Below, in pieces: positions 62,046 through 64,000 of a DNA stretch of 64,000 bases; within the stretch, counting starts at the first letter, position 1, and every line of letters starts with the position of its first letter. The position numbers were made by a program, and so were the translations under genes. The notes beneath the pieces are model-generated. The model saw only the letters and a program-made list of their open reading frames with translations, did no database searches and was not told where the DNA came from. The stretch comes from Pseudolabrys taiwanensis (GTDB lineage Bacteria; Pseudomonadota; Alphaproteobacteria; Rhizobiales; Xanthobacteraceae), in assembly GCF_003367395.1 (NCBI RefSeq), contig NZ_CP031417.1, forward strand, positions 2,418,001 to 2,482,000, written 5' to 3'.

Positions 62046-63185
62046 ATGCTCTTTTCGCGACGTAGTTCCTGCCTCACCCTCGCCGCCTGTCTCGTGGCCC
62101 CGCGTGTCGCCTTCGCACAGGCGCCGAGCCCGGCCGCGATCGCCGACTATGAAGCCAAGCTCAAGAAATACGAGCAGGCGCGCGCCGCCTATGACGCGGT
62201 CGCGGACACCTATTGGGACCAGGTCACGGAGAAGCGCCGCACCCGCAACGCCAAACGGCGCGAGCGCGTCGCCGTCACCATCGACGACTACGTCCTGACG
62301 CAGCCACCGCAATACAGCGGCCCGCCGCGCCCGGCCGATCCCTTCGGCCGTCCGCCCCCGTCGGAACAGCCGCCGATCCCGGTCATCGCCGACTTCCTCA
62401 AGGCGGCCGCCGACCAGTTCGGTTTCGTGCCGGACCGGCCGCAAAACGATGCCGACTTCAAGCGCGCCTATGCGCGCGCCGGCCTCGCCGCCGGTCTGAC
62501 GCGCGAGCAGATCATCGGCGTCTACGCCTTCGAGACCGGCGGCAACGGTACTTACGACATGCAGGCCGGCGTCACGCCGACGCGGCCCAATGCGATCTCG
62601 CCGGCGGTCGGCTACAACCAGCTTCTGTCGACCAATACCGTCTCGCTGCTCGCGGAATTCGGCGAACGCTATCTCGCCGCCCTGCGCATGAAAGCGCTGC
62701 CGATGCGCGGCGAAGCCAAGCGCGTGTTCGAGCGCAAGATCGAAGCATTCAAGCGCATGATCGCCTACAGCCGGTCGGTGCCGCAGCGCTGGAGCGAGCA
62801 GGACAAGCTCGCCAAGACGACGCGCGGCGGCTGGGGCGTGCACGCCGCGGTGCTCGACATCGACATCGGTCCGATGCTGCAGGTGCAGAAGCTCATCAAC
62901 TCGGTGCACTTCGCCAAGATGAAGGGCTACACCGCGCCGCTGACGCCGGCCGAGCTCGAGGCGATGAACCTGACCGGCGACGGCAACGGCTTCGACATCG
63001 TCAGCATGCCGCATGCCTATCGCGACCGCGTGCCGACGGCCAACTTCTTTCAGCAGCGTGGCTACGAGCGCAATCCGGTCGCGCGCCGCACCGGCGTCGT
63101 CGCCAATCTGCTTGCCGATATGGAAGCGAAGATGGCGCGCGGCGCGCAATCGCCCGGCGCGCGCGAACTGGCCTCGGCGTTCTAA
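62046..63185 (+). CDS. Exported lysozyme/transglycosylase-like protein
   Basis: This 379-residue protein has a signal peptide (residues 1-24, CLTLAACLVAPRVAFAQ), a helical stretch rich in charged residues, a proline-rich linker (PPRPADPFGRPPPSEQPP) and a C-terminal domain of about 250 residues. That domain reads YAFETGGNGTYDMQAGV with Glu163, then AVGYNQLLSTNTVSLLAEFG, resembling the lysozyme-like fold of lytic transglycosylases. Peptidoglycan cleavage is possible but unproven. The ATG at 62046 begins the signal peptide. Confidence 0.72.
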   Translation: MLFSRRSSCLTLAACLVAPRVAFAQAPSPAAIADYEAKLKKYEQARAAYDAVADTYWDQVTEKRRTRNAKRRERVAVTIDDYVLTQPPQYSGPPRPADPFGRPPPSEQPPIPVIADFLKAAADQFGFVPDRPQNDADFKRAYARAGLAAGLTREQIIGVYAFETGGNGTYDMQAGVTPTRPNAISPAVGYNQLLSTNTVSLLAEFGERYLAALRMKALPMRGEAKRVFERKIEAFKRMIAYSRSVPQRWSEQDKLAKTTRGGWGVHAAVLDIDIGPMLQVQKLINSVHFAKMKGYTAPLTPAELEAMNLTGDGNGFDIVSMPHAYRDRVPTANFFQQRGYERNPVARRTGVVANLLADMEAKMARGAQSPGARELASAF

Positions 63186-63212
63186 CAGCCGCTGCGGCGG
63201 CGGGATGTGAGC

Positions 63213-63560
63213 ATGAAACTCGCGCGTCTGATCCTTGCCGGCGCTGCGCTCGCCCTCGTTGGCGCGACCTCCGCGGCGGCGCAAGACATCCGCGGCCTCG
63301 AAGTCTGCACCGCCGAGAAGCAGATGGATCGCCGCACCGGCTGCCTGCAGGCCAATGTCGAGTTTCTGCAGCAGGCGCTCGCCAAACAGGCGCGCGAGAG
63401 CAACAGCAAGCTCGATGCGGCCAATCGCGAGCGCGCCGCGGCCCGAACCGATCTCGCCGCCGCCAAGGCCGACATCGCGGCACTGAAGGACGCCGTCGCG
63501 AAGCTCCAGAGCGAACTGGCGCAATTGAAGTCGAAGGCCGAGCCGGCCGCCAAGAAATAG
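63213..63560 (+). CDS. Small exported coiled-coil protein
   Basis: This 115-residue protein has a signal peptide (ILAGAALALVGATSAAA, cleavage after residue 23), a cysteine pair (VCTAEKQM and GCLQ) that could form a disulfide, and a long coiled coil rich in Ala, Asp, Lys and Leu, ending KSKAEPAAKK. The ATG at 63213 is preferred; GTG at 63207 is in frame. It follows the lysozyme-like gene by 27 bp and may work with it. Confidence 0.72.
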   Translation: MKLARLILAGAALALVGATSAAAQDIRGLEVCTAEKQMDRRTGCLQANVEFLQQALAKQARESNSKLDAANRERAAARTDLAAAKADIAALKDAVAKLQSELAQLKSKAEPAAKK

Positions 63561-63641
63561 CGGCGCGTCGAACGCCGCCGGCATCGCCAAGACGCGGCCG
63601 GACCGCTAAACAAGAGGCGTCGACATCAGGTCTTCGGCGCC

Positions 63642-64000
63642 ATGAAGTTCGTCCGCATCTATGCCCGCGTCTTGTCCCTGCTCGGCCGGCGCCAGGGCGT
63701 CGCCTGGATGCTCGGCATCGCCAACCTCGCCATCGCCGCCACCCAGTTCGCCGAGCCGGTGCTGTTCGGCCGGGTCATCGATGCGCTCACCGGCAAAGGC
63801 GACCGCACGCTCGCCTTCCTGCTCGGCGTCTGGGCCTGCTTCGGCCTGTTCAACATCGTCGCCGGCACGCTGATCGCGCTCTATGCCGACCGGCTCGCGC
63901 ACGAGCAGCGTCACACGGTGCTCAGCGACTACTTCCAGCACGTGCTCGAACTGCCGACCGCGTTTCACAGCGAGGTGCATTCCGGCCGGCTGATGAAGGT
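63642..64000 (+). CDS. NdvA-like glucan exporter (ABC permease/ATPase), 3' truncated
   Basis: Only the first 119 residues are in the window. They show the N-terminal membrane part of a fused ABC exporter: MKFVRIYARVLSLLGRRQGVAWMLGIANLAIAATQFAEPVLFGRVIDAL, then a span near residues 65-85 and HTVLSDYFQHVLELPTAFHSEVHSGRLMK, the coupling helix region. This matches cyclic beta-1,2-glucan exporters (NdvA/ChvA), important for osmoadaptation. The ATPase domain lies beyond the window. Confidence 0.82.
   Translation, partial: MKFVRIYARVLSLLGRRQGVAWMLGIANLAIAATQFAEPVLFGRVIDALTGKGDRTLAFLLGVWACFGLFNIVAGTLIALYADRLAHEQRHTVLSDYFQHVLELPTAFHSEVHSGRLMK

Overview
The window is GC-rich (roughly two thirds G+C) chromosomal DNA from an alphaproteobacterium, most likely Hyphomicrobiales near Bradyrhizobium, Rhodopseudomonas or Pseudolabrys. 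The evidence is the CtrA-inhibitor gene sciP next to fliF, a FlbD-type flagellar activator, an NdvA-like glucan exporter, a stand-alone PmtA-type methyltransferase, Bug/TctC binding proteins, and REP-like palindromes typical of that group. Coding density is high and many neighbouring genes overlap by ATGA.

Bases 1-24,000 are a catabolic and uptake region. An acyl-CoA synthetase and a PaaI-type thioesterase lead into an orphan ABC-type binding protein and a complete tripartite tricarboxylate transporter (tctC-tctB-tctA). A three-subunit molybdenum hydroxylase (6.2-9.8 kb, minus) faces an operon of quinone oxidoreductase, XRE regulator, a second lone molybdenum-hydroxylase large subunit and a polysaccharide-deacetylase-family hydrolase (10.1-15.3 kb). 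An amidase (minus) faces an eight-gene operon (17.1-24.0 kb): Rieske ring-hydroxylating oxygenase alpha and beta, a complete ABC importer, an ABM-fold protein, a signal-less gamma-glutamyltransferase-like hydrolase and a Rieske ferredoxin. Together these look like a pathway that imports and attacks an N-containing or aromatic substrate, which remains unidentified.

Bases 24,000-30,000 hold a 1.3 kb mini-island (PIN-domain protein and an unknown protein) between the 3' end of tRNA-Met(CAT) and an imperfect copy of that 3' end, then a small exported protein, a PmtA-like methyltransferase and mnmA. Bases 28,160-36,480 are flagellar: fliK, flgD, sciP, fliF, fliG, fliH, fliN, flbD. flhA lies 8 kb further on (44.4 kb). 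fliF and flhA share a nearly identical composite promoter with a CtrA-like box. Between flbD and flhA lie lipid-kinase and inositol-phosphatase-like genes, small unknown proteins, an ECF sigma/anti-sigma pair with a fasciclin protein, and a TPP-dependent enzyme broken by a perfect 11-bp tandem duplication.

Bases 46,700-55,000 carry a pdxA/Bug pair (minus), a second Rieske oxygenase with a divergent ferredoxin, and a periplasmic gluconate-dehydrogenase-type complex (small subunit, GMC flavoprotein, triheme cytochrome c). Bases 55,000-64,000 carry a three-gene envelope operon behind a consensus FNR/FixK box, a LysR-DoxX-pirin module, a radical SAM enzyme, small unknown proteins, a lysozyme-like exported protein and the start of an NdvA-like ABC exporter.

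No CRISPR array, rRNA, transposase, integrase or complete insertion sequence was seen.
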